This document shows, piece by piece, positions 16,974-25,840 of a stretch of DNA of 64,000 bases. This DNA comes from Streptomyces hygroscopicus (GTDB lineage Bacteria; Actinomycetota; Actinomycetes; Streptomycetales; Streptomycetaceae). Position numbers and translations under genes: made by a program. The stretch lies in assembly GCF_026168105.1 (NCBI RefSeq), contig NZ_LBMW01000002.1, positions 1 to 64,000 of the forward strand, given 5' to 3'. The stretch's first letter is position 1, and each line of letters starts with the position of its first letter. The notes under the pieces were generated by a model. The model made no database searches. It was not told the origin of the DNA and worked only from the letters and a program-made list of their open reading frames with translations.

Positions 16974-17038
16974 CGGCGGGCGTGTCCGGTTCTTGGCAAG
17001 GTGATCGAGTGACTTCGACTGAAAGGGACGGATAACCG

Positions 17039-17803
17039 GTGTCGACGCCGTTCTATGTCTCCCCCCAGCAGGCCATGGCCGACCGGGCGGAGTACGCCCG
17101 CAAGGGCATCGCGCGCGGCCGCAGCCTGGTCGTGATGCAGTATGCCGACGGCATCGTGTTCGTCGGTGAGAACCCGTCCCGTGCGCTGCACAAGTTCAGT
17201 GAGATCTATGACCGGATCGGTTTCGCGGCCGCCGGTAAGTACAACGAGTACGAGAATCTGCGGATCGGCGGTGTCCGCTATGCCGATCTGCGTGGGTACA
17301 CGTACGACCGTGACGATGTGACCGCCCGTGGTCTGGCCAATGTGTACGCCCAGACGCTGGGCACGATCTTCTCGAGTGCGGCCGAGAAGCCGTACGAGGT
17401 GGAGCTGGTGGTGGCCGAGGTGGGGGAGACCCCGGAGGGCGACCAGATCTACCGTCTGCCGCATGATGGTTCGATCGTGGACGAGCACGGTTCGGTCGCG
17501 GTGGGCGGCAATGCCGAGCAGATCAGCAACTTCCTGGATCAGCGTCATCGCGACGGGATGACTCTGGCGGAGGCGCTCAAGCTGGCCGTGCAGGCTCTGT
17601 CGCGTGACACCAACGGCAGTGAGCGGGAGATTCCCGCGGAGCGCCTGGAGGTGGCGGTGCTGGATCGTACGCGTCCGCAGAAGCGCAAGTTCAAGCGGAT
17701 CGTCGGCCGTCAGCTGGCGCGTCTGCTGCAGGCCGACGGGGCGACCTCGGCCGCGGAGGCGGAGGCGGAGGCCGAAGGGGAGGGTTCGGAGGACGAGGAG
17801 TGA
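17039..17803 (+). CDS. prcA: 20S proteasome alpha subunit
   Basis: Non-catalytic ring subunit, 254 residues, forming the gate to the PrcB chamber. It begins [23 protein letters not shown], the standard actinobacterial PrcA start. [20 protein letters not shown] and [19 protein letters not shown] follow. The C-terminal tail after residue 235 is Ala/Glu-rich and probably disordered. GTG 17039 has a GGGACGG site. It forms an operon with prcB and ends before a strong bidirectional terminator. Confidence 0.97.
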   Translation: MSTPFYVSPQQAMADRAEYARKGIARGRSLVVMQYADGIVFVGENPSRALHKFSEIYDRIGFAAAGKYNEYENLRIGGVRYADLRGYTYDRDDVTARGLANVYAQTLGTIFSSAAEKPYEVELVVAEVGETPEGDQIYRLPHDGSIVDEHGSVAVGGNAEQISNFLDQRHRDGMTLAEALKLAVQALSRDTNGSEREIPAERLEVAVLDRTRPQKRKFKRIVGRQLARLLQADGATSAAEAEAEAEGEGSEDEE

Positions 17804-17853
17804 TCGTCCGTTCTGCCCGGGTGAGGTGTGTGGCGCCTCGTCCGCATCATGTC

Positions 17854-17887
17854 GCGCGCCCCGGCCGTTTCGACGGCCGGGGCGCGC
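17854..17887. terminator. Bidirectional terminator between prcA and the LacI gene
   Basis: Perfect 15-bp stem GCGCGCCCCGGCCGT with a TTCG tetraloop and its exact complement (17873-17887), between convergent genes. Confidence 0.9.
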
Positions 17888-17914
17888 GGCGTTTGTCGGT
17901 CAGGAGTGTGTGGG

Positions 17915-18931
17915 TCAGGAGTGTGGGGGTGCCGTGGACCCTCGTGCGACGAGTTCCACGGGGATGTCGCCCTGTTCGGGGGTGCCGCCTTCCAGAACGG
18001 CGAGGAGGGCCCGCATGCCGCGTTCGCCGAAGAGTTCGGCGTCCAGGCGGACGGTGGTCAGTTCGGGGTCGAGGGCGGTGGCGAGGGCGAGGTCGTCGAG
18101 GCCGGTGACGGAGAGGTCGTCGGGGATGCGGAGGCCGAGGCGGCGGGCTGCCTTGTAGGCGCCGGCGGCGAGTTTGTCGTCGTCGCAGACGACGGCGGTG
18201 GGGCAGAGGCCTTCCGGGGCGGCGAGGGCGGCTTCGGCGGCGGCGCGGGCGTCCTCGATGGAGATGGGGGCACGGGTGGTGCTCAGGCTGGTGCCGGGCA
18301 CCTGGGCGAGGCGGTCGGCCAGTTCGCGGGCTCGTATTTCGAAGGTCCAGGAGGGGACGTCGGCGGCGAGGTGGAGGAAGCGGCGGTGGCCGAGGGTGAG
18401 GAGGTGTTCGGCGACCTGTCGTACGCCGTCGGCGATGTCCAGGTTGACGGTGGCGGCGCCGAGGCTGCCTTCGGGGTCGCTGTCGAGCATGACGAGGGGG
18501 AGTTGGTCGCCCCGGATCGCGGTGAGGGCGTCGGCAGCCATGGAGGAGGCGATCACGCCGTCGAGTGCTGCCTGCGCGGAGTGAAAGGGGTCTCGGGCGG
18601 GGCCGACGCCTTCGGGCGAGGGGTACAGGACGACGCCGAAGCCGTGTTCGGCGGCGACGCGGGCGGCGCCGGTGTAGACGCCGGCGAAGAATTCGGTGGT
18701 CAGTGCGGGGACGACGAGGAGGACGGTGCGGGTGCGGCCGAGGCGTAGGTTGCGGGCGGCGAGGTTGGGCCGGTAACCGAGTTCGCGTGCGGCCTGCCGG
18801 ACGCGTTCGGCGGTGGTCTCGGAGACGCGTCCGCGCCATTTGTCGCCGAGGACGAGTGACACCGCGGCCTGGGAGACCCCGGCGGCCTGGGCGACGTCGC
18901 GGCTGGTGGGTCGCGTGCTAGCTCGTGCCAC
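17915..18931 (-). CDS. LacI/GalR-family transcriptional regulator
   Basis: Repressor-type protein of 338 residues. The N-terminal helix-turn-helix with hinge reads TSRDVAQAAGVSQAAVSLVL, then ERVRQAARELGYRPNLAARNLR, followed by a periplasmic-binding-like effector domain (VLLVVPALTTEFFAGVYTGA, VVCDDDKLAAGAYKAARRLGL, VTGLDDL). The start is GTG 18931. It is divergent from an MFS gene with 159 bp between them, which hold two TACGTA-centred palindromes, so it most likely controls that exporter/importer. Effector unknown. The TGA lies within a short tandem repeat of GGTCAGGAGTGTG type. Confidence 0.92.
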   Translation of the reverse strand: MARASTRPTSRDVAQAAGVSQAAVSLVLGDKWRGRVSETTAERVRQAARELGYRPNLAARNLRLGRTRTVLLVVPALTTEFFAGVYTGAARVAAEHGFGVVLYPSPEGVGPARDPFHSAQAALDGVIASSMAADALTAIRGDQLPLVMLDSDPEGSLGAATVNLDIADGVRQVAEHLLTLGHRRFLHLAADVPSWTFEIRARELADRLAQVPGTSLSTTRAPISIEDARAAAEAALAAPEGLCPTAVVCDDDKLAAGAYKAARRLGLRIPDDLSVTGLDDLALATALDPELTTVRLDAELFGERGMRALLAVLEGGTPEQGDIPVELVARGSTAPPHS

Positions 18932-18994
18932 CGTGGACCTGCTCTCGTGCCACCGTGGGCCTGCTCTCTCGTCTGGACTCTCGGACAGCGCACA

Positions 18995-19032
18995 TGGTAC
19001 GTATGGCAGGAGAAGTTATACGTAAAACTTCT
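18995..19032. promoter_or_regulatory. Paired TACGTA palindromes, candidate LacI-family operators
   Basis: A 22-bp near-perfect palindrome at 19011-19032 has 7-bp outer arms AGAAGTT / AACTTCT and centre TACGTA (19019-19024), with two mismatched positions between. A second TACGTA lies at 18998-19003, exactly 21 bp (two helical turns) away. Even-numbered palindromes with a central CG are characteristic of LacI-family sites. Confidence 0.6.
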
Positions 19033-19090
19033 TTCGTCGCGGCCCGTCGCCGCACGGACAGGCACGGCAGAAGCACGGGAAGGGGTGGGT

Positions 19091-20350
19091 ATGGCCGCCG
19101 GGTACCTCGAGATCCTCAGGGCGAGGCACGCCGCGCGCCTGCTCGTCGGGACGCTCGTGGGCCGGCTGCCGAACGCGACCGCCGCGATCGCCGTGGTGAT
19201 GTTCGTGCGTGCCGAGGGCGGCACCTACAGTCTGGCCGGGGCGCTCGCCGCGGTCTACGGGGTCGCCAACGCCGTGGGTCAGCCGCTGCTCGGGCGGCTC
19301 GTCGACCTGTACGGGCAGCCGCGTGTGCAGGTGCCCGCGGCGGTCGTCTCCGCGCTCGCCATGACGGTGTTCGCTCTGACGGGCCTGGGACCGCTCGTGG
19401 TGGCGTATGCCGCCATGGTCGTCGCGGGGCTGTTCACGCCGCCCCTGGAGGGCGGTCTGCGGGCCCTGTGGCCGGTCGTGCTGCGCCGGGAGGAGCAGGT
19501 CCACACGGCGTACGCCATGGACGCGGTCGCCCAGGAGGTGATGTTCACCGTCGGCCCGCTGCTGGTGACCTTGTGTGTGTCGCTGTGGTCGGCGGGGGCC
19601 GCGCTCGTGGTGCTGAATGCCCTCGGTGTGCTGGGGGCGCTGTCGGTGGTCGTCTCGACACCGTCGCGTGCGTGGCGGTCGGCGCCGCGGGAGGCGCACT
19701 GGCTCGGTGCGCTGCGTTCGCCGGGGCTGCTGGCGCTGCTCGGCTCGTTCCTGTTCGTGGGGATCGCGCTCGGCTCCATCACGGTTGCGGCGGTGTCGTA
19801 TGCCGACGGGCACGGCGGCGATGCGGCGTACGGCTGGCTGATGGCCGCGGTGGGGCTCGGGGCGCTGGTCGGTGGAGCCCTGTACGGGGCGCGGCAGTGG
19901 TCCGGTGCGCCGGAGCGGCGACTGCGTGCGCTCGTGGGGCTTCTGGCGGTGTGTTACCTGCCGCTGACGCTGATGCCGGGGGTGGTGGCGATGGTGCTGC
20001 TCACGGCGCTGGCGGGGGTCTTCCTGGCGCCCTGTATCGCATGCGCGTTCATCATCGTGGACCGGCATGCGCCGAGCGGTACCGTCACCGAGGCGTTCTC
20101 CTGGCTTGTGACGACGTTCACGGTGGGCGCGTCGGTGGGGACGGGGCTGGCGGGTCCGGTCGTGCAGGCGGGTGGTGCCCGCTGGGGATTCGCGGTGCCG
20201 GGCGCCGCGGGGGCCGTGTCGCTGCTGGTGTTGGTGGCCACCGGGCGGGTCCTCGCAGCTCCCGCTGGGGGTGAGGTGGTTGCGGGTTCACCGGAAAATG
20301 ATCGAAACCGTGCTGTCGAACCCCGTTTCAGCTCAGGGGATCGGGCGTAA
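19091..20350 (+). CDS. Major facilitator superfamily transporter
   Basis: Integral membrane protein of 419 residues with about 12 hydrophobic segments. The loop motif GQPLLGRLVDLYGQPRVQ between TM2 and TM3 matches the MFS motif A (G-x-L-x-D-x-x-G-x-R). No substrate can be read; drug-efflux-like and sugar-type MFS proteins look similar at this level. ATG 19091 is chosen with AAGGGGTGG upstream, since upstream in-frame extension is hydrophilic and crosses the operator. It is divergent from the LacI regulator and followed 9 bp later by pafA, so read-through into pafA is possible. Confidence 0.88.
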   Translation: MAAGYLEILRARHAARLLVGTLVGRLPNATAAIAVVMFVRAEGGTYSLAGALAAVYGVANAVGQPLLGRLVDLYGQPRVQVPAAVVSALAMTVFALTGLGPLVVAYAAMVVAGLFTPPLEGGLRALWPVVLRREEQVHTAYAMDAVAQEVMFTVGPLLVTLCVSLWSAGAALVVLNALGVLGALSVVVSTPSRAWRSAPREAHWLGALRSPGLLALLGSFLFVGIALGSITVAAVSYADGHGGDAAYGWLMAAVGLGALVGGALYGARQWSGAPERRLRALVGLLAVCYLPLTLMPGVVAMVLLTALAGVFLAPCIACAFIIVDRHAPSGTVTEAFSWLVTTFTVGASVGTGLAGPVVQAGGARWGFAVPGAAGAVSLLVLVATGRVLAAPAGGEVVAGSPENDRNRAVEPRFSSGDRA

Positions 20351-20359
20351 TGTTCAGTC

Positions 20360-21721
20360 ATGGACCGCCGCATTTTCGGGCTGGAGAACGAGTACGGCGT
20401 CACGTGCACGTTCAGGGGACAGCGCCGCCTGTCTCCTGACGAGGTGGCGCGGTACCTCTTCCGCCGTGTCGTGTCATGGGGCCGCAGCAGCAATGTGTTT
20501 CTGCGGAACGGTGCCCGCCTCTATCTCGACGTGGGCTCGCACCCGGAATACGCGACACCCGAGTGTGACAATGTGATCGAACTGGTCACTCACGACAAGG
20601 CCGGTGAGCGCATTCTCGAGGGGCTCCTCGTCGATGCCGAACGTCGCCTGCACGAGGAGGGAATCGCGGGTGACGTCTACCTCTTCAAGAACAACACCGA
20701 CTCGGCGGGCAACTCCTACGGCTGTCACGAGAACTATCTGGTGGCGCGTCACGGGGAGTTCTCGCGGCTCGCGGACATTCTGATTCCGTTCCTGGTCACG
20801 CGGCAGCTGCTGTGCGGTGCCGGCAAGGTGCTGCAGACCCCGCGGGGTGCGGTGTACTGCGTGAGTCAGCGGGCCGAGCACATCTGGGAGGGCGTCAGCT
20901 CGGCGACCACGCGCTCCCGGCCGATCATCAACACGCGTGACGAGCCGCACGCGGACGCCGAGCGCTACCGCCGTCTGCATGTGATCGTCGGCGACTCGAA
21001 CATGTCCGAGACGACCATGCTGCTCAAGGTGGGCGCCACGGATCTGGTGCTGCGCATGATCGAGGCGGGCACGGTGATGCGTGACCTGACCCTGGAGAAC
21101 CCGATCCGGGCGATCCGGGAGGTCAGCCATGACATCACCGGCCGCCGCAAGGTACGTCTGGCGAGCGGCCGGGAGGCCTCCGCGCTGGAGGTGCAGCGGG
21201 AGTACTACGAGAAGGCCGTGGACTTCTGCGAGCGCCGTGGCATCCGCACGGGCACCGTGGAGCAGGTCCTGGAGCTGTGGGGCCGCACGCTGGACGCGAT
21301 CGAGTCGGAGGACCTGGACCGGATCGGTACCGAAATCGACTGGGTGATGAAGTACAAGCTCATCGAGCGGTACCGCGCCAAGCACAACATGACGATGTCG
21401 CATCCGCGGGTCGCGCAGATAGACCTCGCGTACCACGACATCCACCGTCGCCGCGGCCTGTACTACCTGCTGGAAAAGAAGGGCCAAGCCGCCCGGATCT
21501 GCAACGACTTGAAGATTTTCGAGGGTAAGTCGGTGCCTCCGCAGACCACTCGGGCGCGGCTGCGCGGCGACTTCATCCGGCGAGCCCAGGAGCAGCGCCG
21601 CGATTTCACGGTCGACTGGGTGCATCTCAAACTCAACGACCAGGCCCAGCGGACGGTGTTGTGCAAGGACCCGTTCCGTTCGGTGGACGACCGGGTGGAG
21701 AAGCTCATCGCGGGAATGTGA
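20360..21721 (+). CDS. pafA: Pup--protein ligase
   Basis: PafA, 453 residues, glutamine-synthetase-like ligase that uses ATP to attach the Pup C-terminal glutamate to substrate lysines. Motifs: [18 protein letters not shown] with the catalytic-region Glu, [43 protein letters not shown], and [28 protein letters not shown]. It lacks the Dop-specific insert, which distinguishes it from the paralogue at 13779. ATG 20360 matches the family start. It is only 9 bp downstream of the MFS gene, an arrangement I recall from other Streptomyces. Confidence 0.98.
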   Translation: MDRRIFGLENEYGVTCTFRGQRRLSPDEVARYLFRRVVSWGRSSNVFLRNGARLYLDVGSHPEYATPECDNVIELVTHDKAGERILEGLLVDAERRLHEEGIAGDVYLFKNNTDSAGNSYGCHENYLVARHGEFSRLADILIPFLVTRQLLCGAGKVLQTPRGAVYCVSQRAEHIWEGVSSATTRSRPIINTRDEPHADAERYRRLHVIVGDSNMSETTMLLKVGATDLVLRMIEAGTVMRDLTLENPIRAIREVSHDITGRRKVRLASGREASALEVQREYYEKAVDFCERRGIRTGTVEQVLELWGRTLDAIESEDLDRIGTEIDWVMKYKLIERYRAKHNMTMSHPRVAQIDLAYHDIHRRRGLYYLLEKKGQAARICNDLKIFEGKSVPPQTTRARLRGDFIRRAQEQRRDFTVDWVHLKLNDQAQRTVLCKDPFRSVDDRVEKLIAGM

Positions 21722-21757
21722 GTCACGCGTTTCCCTGCATATCGCAGGAACGCAACG

Positions 21758-21788
21758 CGGGCGCCGTACGTTTCCCGTACGGCGCCCG
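21758..21788 (+). terminator. Terminator after pafA
   Basis: Perfect 13-bp stem CGGGCGCCGTACG / CGTACGGCGCCCG with a 5-nt loop. Confidence 0.85.
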
Positions 21789-21849
21789 TCCCACGCCGTA
21801 GAGTTGCGCGCACGTCATCCATCAAGATCGACCGATACGAGGCTCCATC

Positions 21850-22854
21850 GTGCGCCGACGCTCTCTTCTTCTTGCCGCCGTGCCCGCCGGACTGGTCACG
21901 CTCGCCGCCTGTGGCGAGAACAAGTCCGGGAAGGGCGTGTCCGGCACGAGTTCCTCTCCGGCGGCTCCGGCCACCTCCGCCGTACCTCCGCCGAAGATCG
22001 TCTCGGGGCCGTTGCCTCCGATCACCGCGGGCACCGGGTTCGGCGAGAAGCCGACGGTGGCCAAGGGCACCGGTTCCCCGTCGAAGGACCTGGCGGTGAA
22101 GACGGTGATCGCGGGCAACGGCCAGACGGTCGCGGAGAACGACTACGTCCAGGCGAACTACCTGGGCCAGATCTGGGCGACGGGGAAGGTCTTCGACAAC
22201 TCCTACGACCGCAAGACTCCGCTGGTGATCCAGCTGTCCCGGGGCGGCATCATCGACGGCTGGCGGTATGCCCTCCAGGGGAAGAAGGCCGGCAGCCGCG
22301 TGGAGATGGCCGTGCCCCCGGCCTGGGGTTATGGCTCGCAGGGCAACCCGCAGGGGGGCATCAAGGGCACCGACACACTGGTGTTCGTGGTGGACATCCA
22401 GAACACGTTCAACTCCAAGAGCTCCGCCAAGGGCAAGGTCGTTCCGCAGAACAACGCCGATCTGCCGAAGGTCGGCACCAACACCGACGGCAAGGCTCCG
22501 TCGATCCAGGTGCCGAAGGCGAAGCCTCCGACGGGCCTGGTCGCGGACTACGTGATCGAGGGTGACGGGGACAAGGTCGCCGCGAACAGCAGCGTTCTGG
22601 TGCAGTACAAGGGCGTGCTGTGGGACACCGGCAAGGAGTTCGACTCCACGTACAGCCGCGGTCAGCTCGCGTCGTTCTCGCTGCAGCAGGTCGTCAAGGG
22701 CTGGGCCGAGGGCCTGACGGGCAAGAAGGTGGGCAGCCGGGTGCTCATCGTGGTCCCGCCGCAGCTTGGTTACGGCAACAACCCGCCCCAGGGCAGCGAC
22801 ATCAAGAAGGACTCCACACTGGTCTTCTCCGTGGACATCCTGGCGAAGATGTAA
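21850..22854 (+). CDS. FKBP-type peptidyl-prolyl isomerase lipoprotein, two domains
   Basis: Extracytoplasmic prolyl isomerase of 334 residues. MRRRSLLLAAVPAGLVTLAAC is a lipoprotein signal with lipobox LAAC, followed by a Ser/Pro/Ala linker. Two FKBP domains follow at about 80-200 and 225-334, each with the VxANYLGQIW/VLVQYKGVLWDTGKEFDST pattern, a GWxxGLxGKKVGSRV core and a YG(S/N) proline-binding loop. It probably assists folding of exported proteins. GTG 21850 is used. It is followed within 70 bp by a cytoplasmic single-domain FKBP, so the pair covers both sides of the membrane. Confidence 0.93.
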   Translation: MRRRSLLLAAVPAGLVTLAACGENKSGKGVSGTSSSPAAPATSAVPPPKIVSGPLPPITAGTGFGEKPTVAKGTGSPSKDLAVKTVIAGNGQTVAENDYVQANYLGQIWATGKVFDNSYDRKTPLVIQLSRGGIIDGWRYALQGKKAGSRVEMAVPPAWGYGSQGNPQGGIKGTDTLVFVVDIQNTFNSKSSAKGKVVPQNNADLPKVGTNTDGKAPSIQVPKAKPPTGLVADYVIEGDGDKVAANSSVLVQYKGVLWDTGKEFDSTYSRGQLASFSLQQVVKGWAEGLTGKKVGSRVLIVVPPQLGYGNNPPQGSDIKKDSTLVFSVDILAKM

Positions 22855-22924
22855 CCCCCGCGGGGATGTGAGAGTGTCGGTGGTGCCGCAATGGCCTCGA
22901 CAAGAACAACCAGGAGCTTTTGAC

Positions 22925-23296
22925 GTGAGCATCGAGAAGCCCGAGATCGACTTCCCGGGCGGCGAGCCCCCGGCCGACCTCGAGATCAAGGACATCTGGG
23001 AGGGCGACGGCCCGGCGGCCAAGGCGGGCGACACCGTCGCCGTCCACTACGTGGGCGTGTCTTTCTCCTCGGGTGAGGAGTTCGACGCTTCCTGGAACCG
23101 CGGTACGCCGCTGAGGTTCCAGCTCGGCGTGGGCCAGGTCATCCCGGGTTGGGACAAGGGTGTGCAGGGCATGAAGGTCGGCGGCCGCCGCCAGCTGATC
23201 ATTCCTCCGCACCTGGCCTACGGCGACCGTGGCGCCGGCGGCCGTATCAAGCCCGGTGAGACGCTGATCTTCGTCTGCGACCTGGTAGCCGTCTGA
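22925..23296 (+). CDS. Cytoplasmic FKBP-type peptidyl-prolyl isomerase
   Basis: Single FKBP domain of 123 residues: VAVHYVGVSFSSGEEFDASWNRGTPLRFQLG, VIPGWDKGVQGMKVGGRRQLIIPPHLAYGDRGAGG and ETLIFVCDLV. The active-site aromatic residues are present. There is no signal peptide, so it is cytoplasmic. GTG 22925 is chosen with CAGGAGC upstream; the longer frame runs back into the previous gene. A terminator follows. Confidence 0.95.
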   Translation: MSIEKPEIDFPGGEPPADLEIKDIWEGDGPAAKAGDTVAVHYVGVSFSSGEEFDASWNRGTPLRFQLGVGQVIPGWDKGVQGMKVGGRRQLIIPPHLAYGDRGAGGRIKPGETLIFVCDLVAV

Positions 23297-23318
23297 TCCG
23301 ACCGGAAACGATCAGCTG

Positions 23319-23346
23319 GGGCCCATGCCTGTCAGGGCATGGGCCC
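23319..23346 (+). terminator. Terminator after the FKBP pair
   Basis: Perfect 11-bp stem GGGCCCATGCC / GGCATGGGCCC, 6-nt loop, followed by CTCGGCTTTTG. Confidence 0.85.
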
Positions 23347-23420
23347 TCGGCTTTTGCCGCGACCCGTGCGAGCGGTACGGTCGTCGACCGTAAGCAATAT
23401 AGGGAAGGCGAAGGGCGTCG

Positions 23421-24446
23421 ATGGCCATTGCCAAGGCCGAGCGGCTGATGAACCTGGCGCTGTGTCTGCTCGGGACGCGACGGCCGCTCAGCAAGCGCGA
23501 GCTGCGGGAGTCCATCGAGGCTTACGTCGAGGCCTTTGGGCCGGGAAGAGGCGCGGCCTTTGGGCCGGGAAGAGGCGCGGCCTCCGGGCCGGAGAAGGCC
23601 GCGGCCGGGTCCGACGACTCCTTCAACCGCATGTTCGAGCGGGACAAGGACGACCTGCGTGAGCTGGGCCTGGTCATCGAGACGGTGGAGAACCTGGACG
23701 GCGAGGTCGGCTATCTCGCCCGCCGTGACAGCAACCGCCTTCCGCCCATCACCCTCGACGCCGAGGAGGCCGCCGCCCTCGGGCTGGCCGCCAAAGTGTG
23801 GCAGCAGGCCCGTCTCGCCGGCGCCGCGAGCGGTGCCCTGCAGAAGCTGCGCGCCGCGGGCCTGCCCGAGGACGTGGACCCGTACGAGGTCCATGGCGCG
23901 CTGGAGCCGCGCATCCCCGTGCACGAGGCCGCCTTCGAGCCGCTGATGCTGGCCTGCCGCGACCGCCGCCCCGTCGTCTTCGACTACCGCAAGGCCACCG
24001 CCGCCCGTCCCGAGCCGCGCCATGTCGAGCCCTGGGCGCTGGAGTGCTGGCGTGGCCACTGGTATCTGGCCGGCTGGGACCGGGACCGGGGCGCGGAGCG
24101 TGTGTTCCGGCTGTCCCGGATCACCGGCAAGGTACGCAGCCGCGGCGGCAGCTTCACCGCCGAGGTGCCCGACGTGGTCACCGTCCGCGAGACCGTCGCC
24201 GGCTGGGCGGGGGAGATCACCGACCGTTCGGCCCGGATCCGGCTGCGCACGGGCGCGGGCTATCCCCTTCGGGCGAAGGCCACCGCCGTACGGGAACTCG
24301 GTGACGGCTGGGACGAGTTGGAGATTCCGTACGGGCACGGCCTGGACGCGTGGCTGGTCGAGTTCGGGCCCGACGTGGTGGTCCTGGAGCCCGCGGAGCT
24401 GCGGGCCGACGTGGTGGACCGGCTGCGTGCCGTGGCCAAGGGCTGA
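23421..24446 (+). CDS. pafB: WYL-domain transcriptional regulator PafB
   Basis: Regulator of 341 residues with N-terminal winged helix (MAIAKAERLMNLALCLLGTRRPLSKRELRESIEAY), a middle WYL domain (about 165-245; PWALECWRGHWYLAGWDRDRGAERVFRLSRI) and a C-terminal WCX extension. In mycobacteria PafB with PafC is an activator of the RecA-independent DNA-damage response; the same is inferred here. The odd feature is a Gly/Pro/Arg-rich insertion at residues 38-61, made by three copies of a 24-bp repeat, inside the DNA-binding domain between the helix-turn-helix and FNRMFERDKDDLRELG. It forms an operon with pafC, 17 bp downstream. Confidence 0.93.
   Translation: MAIAKAERLMNLALCLLGTRRPLSKRELRESIEAYVEAFGPGRGAAFGPGRGAASGPEKAAAGSDDSFNRMFERDKDDLRELGLVIETVENLDGEVGYLARRDSNRLPPITLDAEEAAALGLAAKVWQQARLAGAASGALQKLRAAGLPEDVDPYEVHGALEPRIPVHEAAFEPLMLACRDRRPVVFDYRKATAARPEPRHVEPWALECWRGHWYLAGWDRDRGAERVFRLSRITGKVRSRGGSFTAEVPDVVTVRETVAGWAGEITDRSARIRLRTGAGYPLRAKATAVRELGDGWDELEIPYGHGLDAWLVEFGPDVVVLEPAELRADVVDRLRAVAKG
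23532..23603 (+). repeat. 24-bp in-frame tandem repeat inside pafB
   Basis: Units at 23532-23555 and 23556-23579 are identical (GCCTTTGGGCCGGGAAGAGG plus CGCG); the third, 23580-23603, is diverged but alignable. They encode AFGPGRGA, AFGPGRGA and ASGPEKAA. The array expands a loop in the PafB DNA-binding domain without breaking the frame. Confidence 0.95.
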
Positions 24447-24463
24447 GGGGGAGACGTAGGACA

Positions 24464-25492
24464 GTGGCAGGCAAACCGGCCAGGCCCGCGAACGCCATCG
24501 ACCAGACCCGGCGGATGCTCTCCCTGGTGACGTATCTGCGGGAGCGCCCGGGCGCGCGCGTGGAGGACGTCGCGCGGGCGTTCGGGATCACCGAGGACGA
24601 GTTGGTCTCTGACCTCGACGTGCTGCCGATGTGCGGCACCAGCTTCCGCGGCGGTGACCTGCTCGACATCGACACCGACGGCGAGCACATCTGGTGGCAC
24701 AACCCGGCCGCCCTCGGGGAGGATGCGGCCGAGCCGCTGCGCCTGGCGGCCGACGAGGCCACCGCGCTGCTGGTGGCCGCGCGGGCGGTCGCCACCCTGC
24801 CGGGTCTGCGCGAGAGCGACCGGCAGGCGCTGCTGCGCGCCACGGCCAAGGTGGAGAACGCGGCCGGCGAGGCCGCGGGCGCCAGCTCCCGCCTCTCGGT
24901 GACCTTCGAGTCCGAGGGCGGTGTCTTCGCGGACGTCGACCGGGCCATCTCGGAGCGCCGCCGTCTGTGGATCCGCTACTACTCGCCGGCCCGTGACGAG
25001 GTCACCGAGCGCGAGATCGACCCGATCCGGCTGGTCTCCGTCGGTCACACCTATGTGGAGGCGTGGTGCCGCCGCTCGGAGGCGCGCCGTACCTTCCGGC
25101 TCGACCGGGTCGCCGAGATCAAGATCCTGGACGAGCCGTCGGAGCCTCCGGAGGTCGAGCTGCGGGACCTTTCGGAAGGGCTGGTCCAGCCCGCCGCGGA
25201 GGACCCCGAGGTGGTCGTGGAGGTCGGCCCGGGCGGGCGCTGGGTCGCCGAGTACTACCCGCACGACAGCGCGGATGAGCTGCCGGACGGCGGGCTGCGT
25301 ATCACCCTTCGGACCCCGGATCCGGCGTCGCTGCGCCGGCTGGCGCTGCGGCTCGGGCACGACGGCCGGATCGTGTCGCCGCCGGACCTCGCGGACAGTG
25401 CCCGCCGGGCGGCCCGTGAGGCGCTGGCGGCGTACGACGGACCGGACAGGGTCGAGGACGGGCCGTACGACAGGCGGGAGCAGGGGCTGTGA
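24464..25492 (+). CDS. pafC: WYL-domain transcriptional regulator PafC
   Basis: Second half of the PafBC pair, 342 residues. It has a winged-helix start (QTRRMLSLVTYLRERPGARVEDVARAFGI), a WYL domain (IRYYSPARDEVTEREIDPIRLVSVGHTYVEAWCRRSEARRTFRLDRV) and a C-terminal WCX domain. The WYL fold senses nucleic acid or nucleotide ligands in related proteins. GTG 24464 has GGGGGAG upstream and lies 17 bp after pafB. It overlaps the next gene by 4 nt (GTGA), indicating translational coupling. Confidence 0.93.
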   Translation: MAGKPARPANAIDQTRRMLSLVTYLRERPGARVEDVARAFGITEDELVSDLDVLPMCGTSFRGGDLLDIDTDGEHIWWHNPAALGEDAAEPLRLAADEATALLVAARAVATLPGLRESDRQALLRATAKVENAAGEAAGASSRLSVTFESEGGVFADVDRAISERRRLWIRYYSPARDEVTEREIDPIRLVSVGHTYVEAWCRRSEARRTFRLDRVAEIKILDEPSEPPEVELRDLSEGLVQPAAEDPEVVVEVGPGGRWVAEYYPHDSADELPDGGLRITLRTPDPASLRRLALRLGHDGRIVSPPDLADSARRAAREALAAYDGPDRVEDGPYDRREQGL

Positions 25493-25830
25493 GCGGTTCT
25501 ACGATGTCTGGTGCCTCGGAGCAGCCGGGTGCGCTGACCGGTGTGGAGCAGGCGCCCGGGGTCGCGGAGATGTCGGTGCGGACGGCCTTCGCCGGTATGA
25601 GACGGGTGGCCGACGTGGTGTTCAGAGCCGGCTGCCCGGACTGCAGGGCCCGTTTCGAACTGGGTGCGAGCGCGCTGCGGCTGGCGATCGGCGCCACCAG
25701 CAAGACCACCTTCTACTCCTTCACGTGCCCCGAGTGCGGTGCGTCCGTCCGCAAGCCGGCGGGGGAGCGCATCGTCGAGCTCCTCACCGGGGGCGGGGTG
25801 CGGACCCTGCGTCTGCACTCGACCCTCTAG
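25489..25830 (+). CDS. Zinc-ribbon protein of unknown function
   Basis: Small protein of 113 residues translationally coupled to pafC through GTGA. Residues 46-84 form a four-cysteine zinc ribbon: GCPDCRARFELG then FTCPECGASVRK, two C-x2-C knuckles separated by about 26 residues. The C-terminus RIVELLTGGGVRTLRLHSTL is conserved-looking. I cannot name a function. Position between the DNA-damage regulators PafBC and the Tat genes suggests a long-standing actinobacterial neighbourhood rather than a clear pathway. Confidence 0.8.
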   Translation: MSGSTMSGASEQPGALTGVEQAPGVAEMSVRTAFAGMRRVADVVFRAGCPDCRARFELGASALRLAIGATSKTTFYSFTCPECGASVRKPAGERIVELLTGGGVRTLRLHSTL

Positions 25831-25840
25831 GCTCGGCGTC

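Noticed and set aside
13779-21721. dop and pafA as ordinary glutamine synthetases
   Set aside because: Both carry the Pup-ligase family signatures ([28 protein letters not shown]) and sit in the proteasome locus.
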